DNA of 64,000 bases from assembly GCA_026168605.1 (NCBI GenBank), contig JAPFDX010000012.1:62001-126000 (forward strand), in the 5' to 3' direction. The DNA is from Roseburia sp. (GTDB taxonomy: Bacteria > Bacillota > Clostridia > Lachnospirales > Lachnospiraceae). A model generated the notes under the pieces. The model worked only from the letters and a program-made list of their open reading frames with translations. It was not told where the DNA came from and searched no databases. Position numbers and translations under genes: made by a program. This document shows, piece after piece, positions 56,307-64,000 of the stretch. The first letter of the stretch is position 1; each line of letters opens with the position of its first letter.

Positions 56307-56885
56307 CTATGCCCGACACTCTGCACGTTTTGCCGCCAGCAGGGACATCATTCCGCAGAGCGCTCTCTGGTTGATATCCACAATGTGACGAATGTCATCC
56401 TCCACATTATGCTTTCTCCCGAGATATTCCCGGTGCATCATCTGGATAAAATCGCACAGTGCCTCCGCGTTGCCGAAACTCGTCTCCGTGCCCTTTGCAC
56501 CTTCTCCCCGGATGTCCCGGATATAGGAACGAAGATCATATTTTAATTTCTTCTCATAGGTACAGTGTTCTTTCAGGCTGCCGTCGTAAATCTCATTGTG
56601 CGGAAACGTAAAATAATCTGCCAGATAGTGGCTAATCTGCCCCAGATCCATATAGTACTTGCGCCCGTTTTTCCGGATCGCCTTCTGCCCCTCGGACAGA
56701 CGTGCGATATGTCTTCTGATATCCGGGAAAGTTCCGTTGATCTCATGACGCTTATAGATAAATGATGGCTTGATGTCCGGCAGGATGCTGCCGAGATAGA
56801 AAGAGAACTTGTGCTTTCTAAGTCCCTCGTCGTTCAAGCTCTCCACCATGTACCTTGCCAAAGAAATGTGTGACTTCTTACGCAT
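56307..56885 (-). CDS. Zinc-dependent phospholipase C-like protein
   Basis: The 192-residue protein has the His/Asp pattern of the zinc-dependent phospholipase C/S1-P1-like fold: KSHISLARYMV at the start, LGSILPDIKPSF near 32, RHIARL, and GQISHYLADYFTFPHNEIYDG near 80-100. There is no signal peptide, so the substrate may not be an extracellular lipid; many clostridial members of this family are uncharacterised. GGAGGG precedes the ATG. Confidence 0.8.
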   Translation of the reverse strand: MRKKSHISLARYMVESLNDEGLRKHKFSFYLGSILPDIKPSFIYKRHEINGTFPDIRRHIARLSEGQKAIRKNGRKYYMDLGQISHYLADYFTFPHNEIYDGSLKEHCTYEKKLKYDLRSYIRDIRGEGAKGTETSFGNAEALCDFIQMMHREYLGRKHNVEDDIRHIVDINQRALCGMMSLLAAKRAECRA

Positions 56886-57573
56886 TGTAACCCTCCATAA
56901 AAAGAACCCATGACCTTTTTCCTAGATTATTGTACTTCGTTCCGTTTCATATTACAAGCAAAATTAGTAACATTTTCGTAAAATTTTTATAAAGCGCAGA
57001 GAATGGCAGACGGAGACTGTGTATGGGATTTGTGTGGGAACGACTGGTTTTGATTGCTCCCGTACAAAACAGCATTTCAAATCAACTCCAAAAAGCCGGA
57101 ATTTTCATAAATCCGCGCCTGCAAAATATGATTGCCCGTGTCTTTTCGACGCCAGTACAAACTGCGCGCAGCGTCCGCCGGAGAAAGGACATATTTTACG
57201 GACGTTTGTGCTGCTCTTACGCAGACATCCGAGGAACACATAATCGCAGCGACCGGATGTCTGAGATTCATTCTGCGCGCTCTTGAATGGCAGAATGAAT
57301 CGAGTTTCGGCGCTGCGATTTTATAATGTCTGCGAGGATGCCTGCTTGGAGCAGCTAAAAAGTCCGTGTTATGTCCTGCTCCGGCGGACGCTGCGCGCAG
57401 TTTGTTCTTTCGCGAAAAAGACACAGACCATTCTTGCAGGCGCGGATTTGAAAATTCACAGCTTTTTCTCGAATTGATTTACACTATCTGTTTTGCACGG
57501 GCGCAATCCACACCCATTCCGCATGACACAAATCCATCCACAGTCTCCGTGTGCCTCTCCCTGTGTTTTCTAC
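56886..57573. other. Gene-free region dominated by a giant palindrome
   Basis: Between the phospholipase-like gene and the DUF1540 gene I find no credible gene. The first ~115 bp are AT-rich and probably hold the promoter of the phospholipase-like gene. The rest is a ~560-bp imperfect palindrome. Open frames inside it on both strands encode mirror-image Arg/Ala/Ser-rich peptides and have no ribosome sites, so I treat them as spurious. Confidence 0.75.
57004..57565. repeat. ~560-bp imperfect palindrome
   Basis: The left arm (57004-57235) and right arm (57335-57565) are inverted copies, roughly 75-80% identical by eye. A perfect 27-bp block at 57157-57183 pairs with 57379-57405. Pairing continues through the centre: 57242-57251 with 57311-57320 (10 bp perfect), and 57265-57275 with 57291-57301 (11 bp perfect), leaving a 15-nt tip. 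Each arm also holds the self-palindrome CTGCGCGCAG. It could be a cruciform, a giant RNA hairpin or two head-to-head repeats. Confidence 0.85.
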
Positions 57574-57891
57574 CTATTTACAACAGCAAAAGCTTGCGCA
57601 CTCTGTCTCCGCACAGCGGCAGGCGTCCCCACCGGCAATGCCGATATGCTCCGCACTGCACTTTTTATCCTTATTAAACGTACAGTTGCACGCCTCACAC
57701 GACACGTCATTCATTTTGGAAACGCGTTTTGCTGCGTTGGAGGCCTCACTGCTTCCACGCTCCTTAAAGCTGCCGCAGCAGGTCTCATGGGTGCGTTTTG
57801 CATCTTTTCCCTCCACCATGATGTCGCCCTTACAGCAGCAGTGATCCTCATTATAAACACATCCGGTCACGGAACAGTCTAAAATTGTCAT
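57574..57891 (-). CDS. DUF1540 cysteine-rich protein
   Basis: ATG 57891 (MTILDCSVTGCVYNEDHCC) gives 105 residues with two DUF1540 modules, each with a C-x4-C-x5-6-C-x-C-type cluster (residues ~5-45 and ~65-105, the second reading VSCEACNCTFNKDKKCSAEHIGI). Cys makes up about 16% of the protein, suggesting metal binding. The family is frequent in spore formers; its role is unknown. The in-frame extension to 57975 lacks a ribosome site. Confidence 0.85.
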   Translation of the reverse strand: MTILDCSVTGCVYNEDHCCCKGDIMVEGKDAKRTHETCCGSFKERGSSEASNAAKRVSKMNDVSCEACNCTFNKDKKCSAEHIGIAGGDACRCAETECASFCCCK

Positions 57892-58022
57892 ATGCCATTC
57901 TCCCTTCTCTCTGTCATTTTGATTGCAGTGTGTCACTGCACTGTTAGTATGACCACAAAAAAAGAGATGATGCACTATTTTTCAATCATGTATCATCTCT
58001 TTTCCAATATTTTCCTATGAAG

Positions 58023-59987
58023 TTATTTCCGCTCTTCCTCCGGGATCTCCCTGCGGATTTCCTTCGTGCGGATCTCCTCGCAGATTGCACCAATAAACTC
58101 ATGTAACGGCTTCACGCCCTCGTCTCCGGCAAAACGGCTTCTGACAGAAACCGCACCGTCAGCCTCCTCCTGCTGTCCGACCACGAGCATATACGGAAGC
58201 TTGTCAAGTCTCGCCTCGCGGATCTTAAATCCAATCTTCTCCGAACGGTTATCCACAGTCGCGTCAATACCGTTCTTCTTCAGCTCCTTTAAAATTTCAT
58301 TCGCATATGCCTCATACTTGTCAGAGATCGGCAGAACGCGCACCTGTTCCGGGCACAGCCAGGTCGGGAATTTCCCCGCATATTTTTCAATAAGCCATGC
58401 GAGTGTTCTCTCGTAGCATCCGAGAGAGGTTCTGTGGATGATATATGGACGAACCTTATCGCCGTTCTGATCGATATAGTACATATCAAAATTCTCGGCA
58501 ATCGCACAGTCAAGCTGGATTGTAATCATGGTATCTTCCTTGCCGTACACGTTCTTCGCCTGAATGTCGATCTTCGGTCCATAGAATGCCGCCTCACCGT
58601 CCGCCTCGACAAACGGGAGATTCTTTGCCTTTAACACCTCGCGCAGCGCATCCTGCGTCGTATTCCAGTACTCATCATCGCCGAGATACTTCGCCTTATT
58701 CTCCGGATCCCACTTGGAGAGACGGAATGTCACGTCCTCTGCCAGACCAAGCGTATCCAACACATAATGCGCCAGATCCAGACACCCGCGCAGCTCTTCC
58801 ACTGCCTGATCCGGGCGGATCACAAGATGTCCCTCGGAAATTGTAAACTGACGCACGCGCGTCAGTCCGTGCATCTCACCGGAATCCTCCGCGCGGAACA
58901 GTGTGGAGGTCTCACCCATGCGGTAAGGCAGATCACGGTAAGATTTCTGGCTATTCTTGTATACATAATACTGGAACGGGCAGGTCATCGGACGCAGTGC
59001 AAATACTTCCTTGTCCACTTCCTCATCTCCAAGCACGAACATACCGTCCTTGTAGTGATCCCAGTGTCCCGAAATCTTGTAAAGATCCGATTTTGCCATC
59101 AGCGGTGTTCTGGTGCGCACATAGCCCCACTCATGATCCTCCAGATCCTCGATCCACCTCTGGAGTTTCTGGATCATCTTTGTTCCCTTCGGGGTGAAAA
59201 GCGGAAGTCCCTGACCAATCACGTCCACAGTTGTAAACAATTCCATTTCACGACCAAGCTTATTGTGGTCACGGCGCTTTGCATCCTCCATGCGCTCGAG
59301 ATGTGCCGCCAGGTCTTCCTTCTTATTATAAGCGGTTCCATAGATACGCTGCAGGCGCGCCTTGTTGGAATCTCCTCTCCAGTACGCCATGGAGGAGGAT
59401 GTCAGCTTAAACGCCTTGATCCCCTTCGTGCTCATCAGATGCGGTCCCGCACACAAGTCGACAAAGCCGCCCTGATCGTAGAAGGAGATCTCGGCATCCT
59501 CCGGAAGTTCCTCGATCAGCTCCACCTTGTACGGCTCCTCTCTCTCCTGCATCAGCTTAAGCGCTTCCTCTCGCGGGAGGGTGAAACGCTCTAAGGTATG
59601 ACCTTCCTTAATGATCTTCTTCATCTCGGCTTCCAGCTTGTCCAGATCCTCTTTGGAAAATGCCTCCGCCTCAAAATCATAGTAAAATCCGTCGTCGATC
59701 GCCGGACCGATCGCAATCTTTGCCTCCGGGAACAGACGCTTTACCGCCTGCGCCAGCACATGGGAAGCAGTGTGACGGATGACGCGCAGCCCTTCCGGAT
59801 CGTGCACTGTCACAATATTTAACTCACAGTCTGACGAAATCTCCGTGCGCAGATCCACGATCTCGCCGTTTACCTCTCCGGCACAAGCCGCTCTCGCCAG
59901 CCCTTCGCTGATATCCTTCGCGATCTCATATACGCTTTTTGCCCCGTCGTATTCCTTGACAGAGCCGTCCTTCAATGTGATTCTCAT
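58023..59987 (-). CDS. thrS: Threonyl-tRNA synthetase
   Basis: ATG 59987 ([18 protein letters not shown]) with AAAGGAG gives 654 residues. Domains: TGS (~1-65), the editing domain with [10 protein letters not shown] and the zinc-type HxxxH (~70-230), the class II catalytic core with [21 protein letters not shown] and GLTRVRQFT (~270-535), and the anticodon-binding domain. It charges tRNA-Thr and edits Ser. It overlaps the SEC-C gene by 4 nt. I saw no T-box between the promoter and the operon start. Confidence 0.97.
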   Translation of the reverse strand: MRITLKDGSVKEYDGAKSVYEIAKDISEGLARAACAGEVNGEIVDLRTEISSDCELNIVTVHDPEGLRVIRHTASHVLAQAVKRLFPEAKIAIGPAIDDGFYYDFEAEAFSKEDLDKLEAEMKKIIKEGHTLERFTLPREEALKLMQEREEPYKVELIEELPEDAEISFYDQGGFVDLCAGPHLMSTKGIKAFKLTSSSMAYWRGDSNKARLQRIYGTAYNKKEDLAAHLERMEDAKRRDHNKLGREMELFTTVDVIGQGLPLFTPKGTKMIQKLQRWIEDLEDHEWGYVRTRTPLMAKSDLYKISGHWDHYKDGMFVLGDEEVDKEVFALRPMTCPFQYYVYKNSQKSYRDLPYRMGETSTLFRAEDSGEMHGLTRVRQFTISEGHLVIRPDQAVEELRGCLDLAHYVLDTLGLAEDVTFRLSKWDPENKAKYLGDDEYWNTTQDALREVLKAKNLPFVEADGEAAFYGPKIDIQAKNVYGKEDTMITIQLDCAIAENFDMYYIDQNGDKVRPYIIHRTSLGCYERTLAWLIEKYAGKFPTWLCPEQVRVLPISDKYEAYANEILKELKKNGIDATVDNRSEKIGFKIREARLDKLPYMLVVGQQEEADGAVSVRSRFAGDEGVKPLHEFIGAICEEIRTKEIRREIPEEERK

Positions 59988-60499
59988 ACCGACTTCTCCT
60001 TTAACAGGCAGCACTGCTTATACTTTCTGCCGCTTCCGCATGGACACGGATCATTGCGTCCGACTTTCTTGCCAACGATGACGGTGCCTGACTTCTTCTG
60101 CTCGAGATAAAGTCTCTTTCTCGTCTCCTCGTCGAAGATCGACTCCCACTGCGGCAGCTCATACAGCCAGTCCGCCTTCGCATCCACCATGTTTTTATAT
60201 AATCTCTCTTTATCAAAAGCAAGGCTGACCTTCGTGTCCTCCTCCATCGTATCGATCGGGTTCGGCTCTACCAGACTGTCATTGATCCCGTCCAGAAATC
60301 CGGTCATATCCATCACGCTCAGCTCATACTTGTCCGCAAGCTCCTTCACCGTTCCCTCAACCTTCTCGTCCGGGTTGGAAAGAAGCTTCTCATACACGCC
60401 CTTCTCCAGAAGGAAATAGCGCTGCCAGAATCTCTGAAGCTCTCCTCTTTCTGTCTTTTCGTTATAGGCGACCTTCTGCCACTGCTCTAATAATGCCAT
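59984..60499 (-). CDS. SEC-C motif protein
   Basis: ATG 60499 ([15 protein letters not shown]) with GAGG gives 171 residues. The helical body is unclassified. The C-terminus is a SEC-C zinc motif ([18 protein letters not shown]) like that at the end of SecA, which binds zinc and SecB or ribosomes. It is translationally coupled to thrS (4-nt overlap), so its role may relate to translation. Function is not known. Confidence 0.85.
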   Translation of the reverse strand: MALLEQWQKVAYNEKTERGELQRFWQRYFLLEKGVYEKLLSNPDEKVEGTVKELADKYELSVMDMTGFLDGINDSLVEPNPIDTMEEDTKVSLAFDKERLYKNMVDAKADWLYELPQWESIFDEETRKRLYLEQKKSGTVIVGKKVGRNDPCPCGSGRKYKQCCLLKEKSV

Positions 60500-60579
60500 A
60501 ATTGATTCCTCGATTTCTATTTGTGTATTTGCATCTGCACCGCAGCGCCTGCCTGCACGCGGATAAAGATACAAAATAT

Positions 60580-60608
60580 ATTATAACAAATTTCTCTATG
60601 TATTTCAA
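60580..60608 (-). promoter_or_regulatory. Sigma-A promoter of the SEC-C/thrS operon
   Basis: Minus-strand TTGAAA (60608-60603) and TATAAT (60585-60580) with a 17-bp spacer, about 80 bp before the SEC-C gene ATG. Confidence 0.75.
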
Positions 60609-60620
60609 AGTATTTTTTAG

Positions 60621-60645
60621 AAAAACGCCATTTTGCGGCGTTTTT
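60621..60645 (-). terminator. Intrinsic terminator, probably bidirectional
   Basis: AAAAACGCC (60621-60629) pairs with GGCGTTTTT (60637-60645) around a 7-nt loop, with T-runs on either strand. It would stop transcripts of the HAD gene before they enter the thrS promoter. Confidence 0.75.
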
Positions 60646-60647
60646 CC

Positions 60648-60676
60648 TTGACGCATCCCACTTTTTCCGCTAGGAT
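60648..60676 (+). promoter_or_regulatory. Sigma-A promoter of the small membrane-protein gene
   Basis: TTGACG (60648-60653) and TAGGAT (60671-60676) with a 17-bp spacer, 29 bp before the ATG at 60706. Confidence 0.65.
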
Positions 60677-60705
60677 AGTTTCAAAACACCACAGAAGGAG
60701 AAACC

Positions 60706-60939
60706 ATGAAAAAAGGAAAACGCATACTCGCCCTGCTCGGGGCTGTTTTTTTGATCAGTCTGTACCTCATCACACTTTTTAGCGCGCTTTTTGCGAAAGA
60801 AAACGTCATGCAGCTTCTGATGGCATCCATCTATGCCACCATCGTCATTCCCGTGCTCTTCTGGGCTTACTCTTTGATCTATAAGCTTCTGAAGAAAAAG
60901 AACGGCGACGACGACAAGGAGGATGAGACACACAACTAA
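60706..60939 (+). CDS. Small two-helix membrane protein, unknown
   Basis: I do not recognise this 77-residue protein. It has helices at ~7-27 (ILALLGAVFLISLYLITLFSA) and ~36-58 (LLMASIYATIVIPVLFWAYSL), then a charged tail of Lys and Asp (KKKNGDDDKEDE). GAAGGAG precedes the ATG, and a near-consensus promoter lies upstream. It overlaps the HAD hydrolase gene tail-to-tail by 4 bp. Confidence 0.8.
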   Translation: MKKGKRILALLGAVFLISLYLITLFSALFAKENVMQLLMASIYATIVIPVLFWAYSLIYKLLKKKNGDDDKEDETHN

Positions 60940-61544
60940 TCCGTCTTCACACCGCGCCGTTTCAATTCCAGCAGCGCCTCCTCATATCCGGTAAACTGAA
61001 TACCGGCAATCCCCTGCGCTTCCGCCGCTTCCACATTCTCTCTGCGGTCGTCAAGAAAGATACATTCCTGCGGATTTAAGCTGTATTTTGCAAGGAGCAA
61101 CCGGTAGATCTCCGGCTCCGGCTTGATCTGCTTTACCTGAAAGGAAAAAAGCGCACCGTCCACATCCTCCAGAAAAGACAGCGCCTCCCTGGTATGCTCA
61201 TAGGTATAACGGCTGTAATTCGACAGAATGTATACACGGTATCCGTTCCGCTTCATCGCCCGGATCCACGGTCTCGCATAATCGTACTGCCAGATAGGAA
61301 GCGCGATATTGTCCCAGACCATACGGATTTCTTTCTCGTATTCCGGTGCGCGCGCGATAAATTTTGCCAGGATCTCCTCATCGGTCAAAAGACTTCGGTC
61401 GAGCTCATTCCAGTCCGGCGAGGCGACCGTCGCAGCCGCGACCGTGCGCCCTACCTCCCCGTCCAAACCCATTTCACGAAAAGCATACTCCGTATCCCAT
61501 TCCACCAGTACCTTTCCCACATCCAGAATTATGTTTTTTATCAT
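60936..61544 (-). CDS. HAD-superfamily hydrolase, subclass IA
   Basis: ATG 61544 (MIKNIILDVGKVLVEWD) gives 202 residues; a GTG at 61556 is an alternative. Motif I is LDVGKVL with the nucleophile Asp (second Asp replaced by Gly, as in many sugar and dehalogenase-like HADs). Motif II is VYILSNYS, motif III Lys is in IKPEPEIY, and motif IV is CIFLDDRRENVEAA. It is a small-molecule phosphatase or related enzyme; the substrate is unknown. Confidence 0.9.
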   Translation of the reverse strand: MIKNIILDVGKVLVEWDTEYAFREMGLDGEVGRTVAAATVASPDWNELDRSLLTDEEILAKFIARAPEYEKEIRMVWDNIALPIWQYDYARPWIRAMKRNGYRVYILSNYSRYTYEHTREALSFLEDVDGALFSFQVKQIKPEPEIYRLLLAKYSLNPQECIFLDDRRENVEAAEAQGIAGIQFTGYEEALLELKRRGVKTD

Positions 61545-61600
61545 ATCGTATTCCACTTTCTTCTATATCATATCGTTCCGTTCACGAAACCCGGCAACCG

Positions 61601-62881
61601 CTATTTTGCGCGGTAAATGATATCCTCACGTCCCGGTCCGTTGGAGATCATCGTGATCGGATAGCCGATCCGTTCCTCGATAAACTCAATGTATTTTTTG
61701 CAGTTTTCCGGCAGCTCTTCATAAGTTTTGATGCCGCGGATGTCGCATTTCCAGCCAGGGAGTGTTTCAAGCACCGGCTTCGCCCGCATAAGCTTCGCCG
61801 TGGTCGGAAATTCCGTCGTCACCTCGCCGTCGATCTCATAGCCGACGCAGACCGGGATCTCATCCAGATAGCCGAGCACATCGAGCACGGTAAACGCCAC
61901 GTCCGTGGTGCCCTGCAGCCGGCAGCCGTACCTGCTCGCCACACAGTCAAACCATCCCATCCGGCGGGGACGTCCCGTCGTCGCGCCGTACTCGCCGCCG
62001 TCGCCGCCGCGTCTGCGCAGCTCGTCCGCCTCGTCACCAAAAATCTCGCTGACGAAAGCGCCCGCTCCGACTGCGGAGGAGTATGCTTTGCACACCGTCA
62101 CAATCTGCCGGATCTCATAGGGTGCAATCCCCGCACCGATCGCCCCATACGCCGCAAGCGTCGAGGAGGACGTCACCATCGGGTAGATGCCGTGGTCGGG
62201 ATCCTTGAGCGTGCCGAGCTGTCCCTCGAGAAGGATCGTCTTTCCCTCTCCGATCGCCTGATGTAAGTATGCGGACACATCGCAGACATACGGTGCGATC
62301 ATATCGCGGTATTCATGCAGCGTCGCAAGCAGCTCCTCCGGCGCGATCAGCGGTTTGTGATACAAGTGCTCCAGCAGGACATTCTTCGTCTCTGCCACGC
62401 GCACAACTTTTTCCCTTAAGAGTTCCTCGTCAAACAGCTCGCTGACCTGAAACCCTGTTTTTGCATATTTATCCGAGTAAAATGGTGCAATGCCGGACTT
62501 TGTGGAGCCGAACGATTTGCCGCCGAGACGCTCCTCCTCATACTGGTCGAAAAGAATGTGGTACGGCATCACGATTTGCGCCCGGTCGGAAACCAGGATC
62601 TTTGGCATCGGTACACCCTGCTCCACGATCGAGCGGATCTCGCCGAACAATACCGGAATGTTCAGCGCCACACCGTTTCCGATCACGCTCGTCGTATGTC
62701 CGTAAAACACGCCCGACGGCAGCGTGTGAAGTGCAAATTTGCCATAATCGTTGATGATCGTATGACCCGCGTTCGCACCGCCTTGGAAACGCACAATGAT
62801 GTCCGCTTCCTTTGCAAGCATATCGGTGATCTTACCTTTTCCTTCATCGCCCCAGTTCGCGCCAACTACTGCTTTTACCAT
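61601..62881 (-). CDS. purA: Adenylosuccinate synthetase
   Basis: The 426-residue enzyme makes adenylosuccinate from IMP, Asp and GTP. It starts KAVVGANWGDEGKGKITDM with the P-loop-like glycine motif, then GGANAGHT, LLEGQLGTLKDPDHGIYP with the usual Phe of the signature replaced, and TTGRPRRMGWFD. GGAGG precedes the ATG. The length is normal. Its leader carries a 12-bp hairpin. Confidence 0.95.
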   Translation of the reverse strand: MVKAVVGANWGDEGKGKITDMLAKEADIIVRFQGGANAGHTIINDYGKFALHTLPSGVFYGHTTSVIGNGVALNIPVLFGEIRSIVEQGVPMPKILVSDRAQIVMPYHILFDQYEEERLGGKSFGSTKSGIAPFYSDKYAKTGFQVSELFDEELLREKVVRVAETKNVLLEHLYHKPLIAPEELLATLHEYRDMIAPYVCDVSAYLHQAIGEGKTILLEGQLGTLKDPDHGIYPMVTSSSTLAAYGAIGAGIAPYEIRQIVTVCKAYSSAVGAGAFVSEIFGDEADELRRRGGDGGEYGATTGRPRRMGWFDCVASRYGCRLQGTTDVAFTVLDVLGYLDEIPVCVGYEIDGEVTTEFPTTAKLMRAKPVLETLPGWKCDIRGIKTYEELPENCKKYIEFIEERIGYPITMISNGPGREDIIYRAK

Positions 62882-62916
62882 TTTATTATTGATCCTCCTG
62901 CCTGTTTTTCACGCCT

Positions 62917-62945
62917 GTGGACAAATGCGAACAGCACTTGTCCAC
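62917..62945 (-). other. Hairpin in the purA leader
   Basis: GTGGACAAATGC (62917-62928) pairs with GCACTTGTCCAC (62934-62945), 12 bp with one wobble and a 5-nt loop. TATAAT lies about 20 bp upstream on the minus strand, so the hairpin is near the 5' end of the purA mRNA. There is no T-tract. It may be a repressor site or an mRNA-stabilising stem. Confidence 0.5.
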
Positions 62946-63001
62946 TGACTGTCACGCACCGATTATATCCAAAATATACACATAAGTAAAATCAATATTT
63001 A

Positions 63002-63919
63002 TTATGTTTTACATAAGAAATTATTATATTCTCCTGCATCCTTTAAAAATTGCAGCAGTCTCCCCGCAGCCGCCGACATGGGCGTCCGGGTGTCCGTGAC
63101 AATACAGAACTGACGTTTCGGAATTTCGTGTTCAAATTCCAGTGTAAAAAGTTCCCCACTTTTCAGATACTCACTGGCAAAATCCTCCACCACGCTGGCG
63201 ATCCCGAGATTCCGCACGGCGAACTGGATCAGCATATCGCTCGTCGCAAGCTCAAATTCCGGGCGCAGAACCACGCCCTCCCGCGCAAGAAAATCCTCCA
63301 CATACTGTCTCGTCGACGTGCTCCCCTCCAGACACATCACGGGGAGCTCCATCAGCTTTTTATAAGGAAGCTTCCTGCCCGCCAGCGCCTCAAAGTTCCT
63401 CCCCGCAACAAACACATCCTGAATTGCTCTCACCGGAAGCATATGGATATGCGGCTGCACCGCAGCCGGCGTGCTGACAATGCCAAAGTCGATTTTTCCC
63501 TCGCCAAGATGCCGCAACGTCTCCGGCGTCGGCGCATTTGTCACCGTCACGCGGATGCCCGGATACTGCGCGTGAAACTGCTCCAGATGGGGCAGCAGAT
63601 AATATTTGAGCGTCATGTCGCTGGCGCCGATACAGATCTCCCCCTGCGTGAGATTTAGCATCTCTGCAAGTTTCCGTTCGCCGGAGAGGATCATCGCATA
63701 CCCGCGCGCCACATAAGAGTAGAGCATCTCCCCCTCCTTCGTCAGACGCACGCCCTTTGCCGTGCGCACGAACAGGGCGCACGAAGCCGCCTGCTCCAGA
63801 TGTCTGACCGCCTGACTCACCGCAGGCTGCGAGATGGAGAGCTGCCCCGCCGCAGCGGTAATACTTTTATATTTTGCCACATAATAGAAAATTCTATAAT
63901 ATTCGAGATTGATATCCAT
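63002..63919 (-). CDS. LysR-family transcriptional regulator
   Basis: ATG 63919 (MDINLEYYRIFYYVAKYKS) with AAAGGA gives 305 residues. The helix-turn-helix is at ~18-50 (SITAAAGQLSISQPAVSQAVRHLEQ), and the effector-binding domain spans ~90-300 (GEICIGASDMTLKYYLLPHLEQFHAQYPG). The ligand is unknown. It is followed by purA, but no regulatory link is evident. The divergent region to the right is cut by the window edge after 80 bp, so its target gene cannot be seen. Confidence 0.92.
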   Translation of the reverse strand: MDINLEYYRIFYYVAKYKSITAAAGQLSISQPAVSQAVRHLEQAASCALFVRTAKGVRLTKEGEMLYSYVARGYAMILSGERKLAEMLNLTQGEICIGASDMTLKYYLLPHLEQFHAQYPGIRVTVTNAPTPETLRHLGEGKIDFGIVSTPAAVQPHIHMLPVRAIQDVFVAGRNFEALAGRKLPYKKLMELPVMCLEGSTSTRQYVEDFLAREGVVLRPEFELATSDMLIQFAVRNLGIASVVEDFASEYLKSGELFTLEFEHEIPKRQFCIVTDTRTPMSAAAGRLLQFLKDAGEYNNFLCKT

Positions 63920-64000
63920 TGTTTTCCTTTCATAGGAAAAAGGTATTGTTTTTTCCCAGTCCATGAAGTATACTCATTTACGCAATCAATGATTGACATC

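Noticed and set aside
57019-57424. Several open frames on both strands in the giant palindrome
   Set aside because: They encode mirror-image Arg/Ala/Ser-rich peptides produced by the inverted arms, without ribosome sites or recognisable domains.
60500-60705. T-box leader before SEC-C/thrS
   Set aside because: The leader from the promoter at 60580 is only ~75 nt, and no T-box sequence or specifier stem is visible.

Overview
The window looks like a chromosomal segment of a spore-forming clostridium, most likely a member of the Lachnospiraceae. The grounds are: a complete spoIIIA operon, spoIIGA, sigE, sigG, spoIIM and a Spo0E-type gene; a division and wall cluster in the order mraZ-rsmH-ftsL-PBP-PBP-mraY-murD-ftsW-ftsQ-ftsZ followed by spoIIGA-sigE; AGGAGG-type ribosome sites; and Firmicute-style LexA, Spo0A and sigma-E sites. 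I assign no species. Genes are densely packed and mostly on the minus strand.

Layout. 1-5964: a sugar-import locus (lipoprotein binding protein cut by the window edge, two CUT1 permeases) diverging from a DUF4838-type glycosidase-like protein and a ROK regulator. 5991-11826: a MarR-controlled heterodimeric ABC exporter with a metallo-beta-lactamase-fold lipoprotein. 11940-13829: divergent aroD and DAHP synthase. 13862-19517: xerD-like, spoIIM, NUDIX hydrolase, rny, recX and recA. 19518-24028: a structured repeat, DUF3783, a YcxB-like protein, a hemerythrin, a thioredoxin-like protein and prfC. 24148-29420: spoIIIAH to spoIIIAA read from a clear sigma-E promoter. 29665-30973: two AT-rich accessory genes. 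31030-35217: a beta-glucoside PTS, phospho-beta-glucosidase and BglG-type antiterminator with an antiterminator/terminator leader. 35471-38908: argS, queT behind a preQ1-I-like riboswitch, and a dapF homologue. 39426-43799: sigG, a beta-CASP nuclease, sigE and spoIIGA. 44078-55688: the dcw cluster. 55973-62881: a Spo0E-like gene, a phospholipase-like protein, a giant palindrome, DUF1540, thrS, SEC-C, HAD and purA. 63002-63919: a LysR regulator.

Functional links. Division and sporulation genes dominate. MraZ probably autoregulates the dcw operon through four boxes. A Spo0A-type promoter with a 21-bp spacer drives spoIIGA-sigE. SpoIIGA would activate pro-sigma-E, which would then read the spoIIIA promoter at 29453-29481; the SpoIIIA channel supports sigma-G, which is also encoded here.

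Most novel signals. (1) Two related ~300-bp structured elements, at 19879-20173 and 42701-43008, share a conserved core and show at least seven compensatory base-pair changes. Each lies in the same orientation just before a start codon (DUF3783 and sigE). They look like a structured RNA or leader family, or a MITE. (2) A ~560-bp near-continuous palindrome lies at 57004-57565. (3) The DapF homologue has both catalytic cysteines replaced by serine. (4) The XerD-like protein next to spoIIM lacks catalytic residues. (5) A perfect 14-bp hairpin sequesters the ribosome site of the second PBP. All calls are by eye, without database searches.
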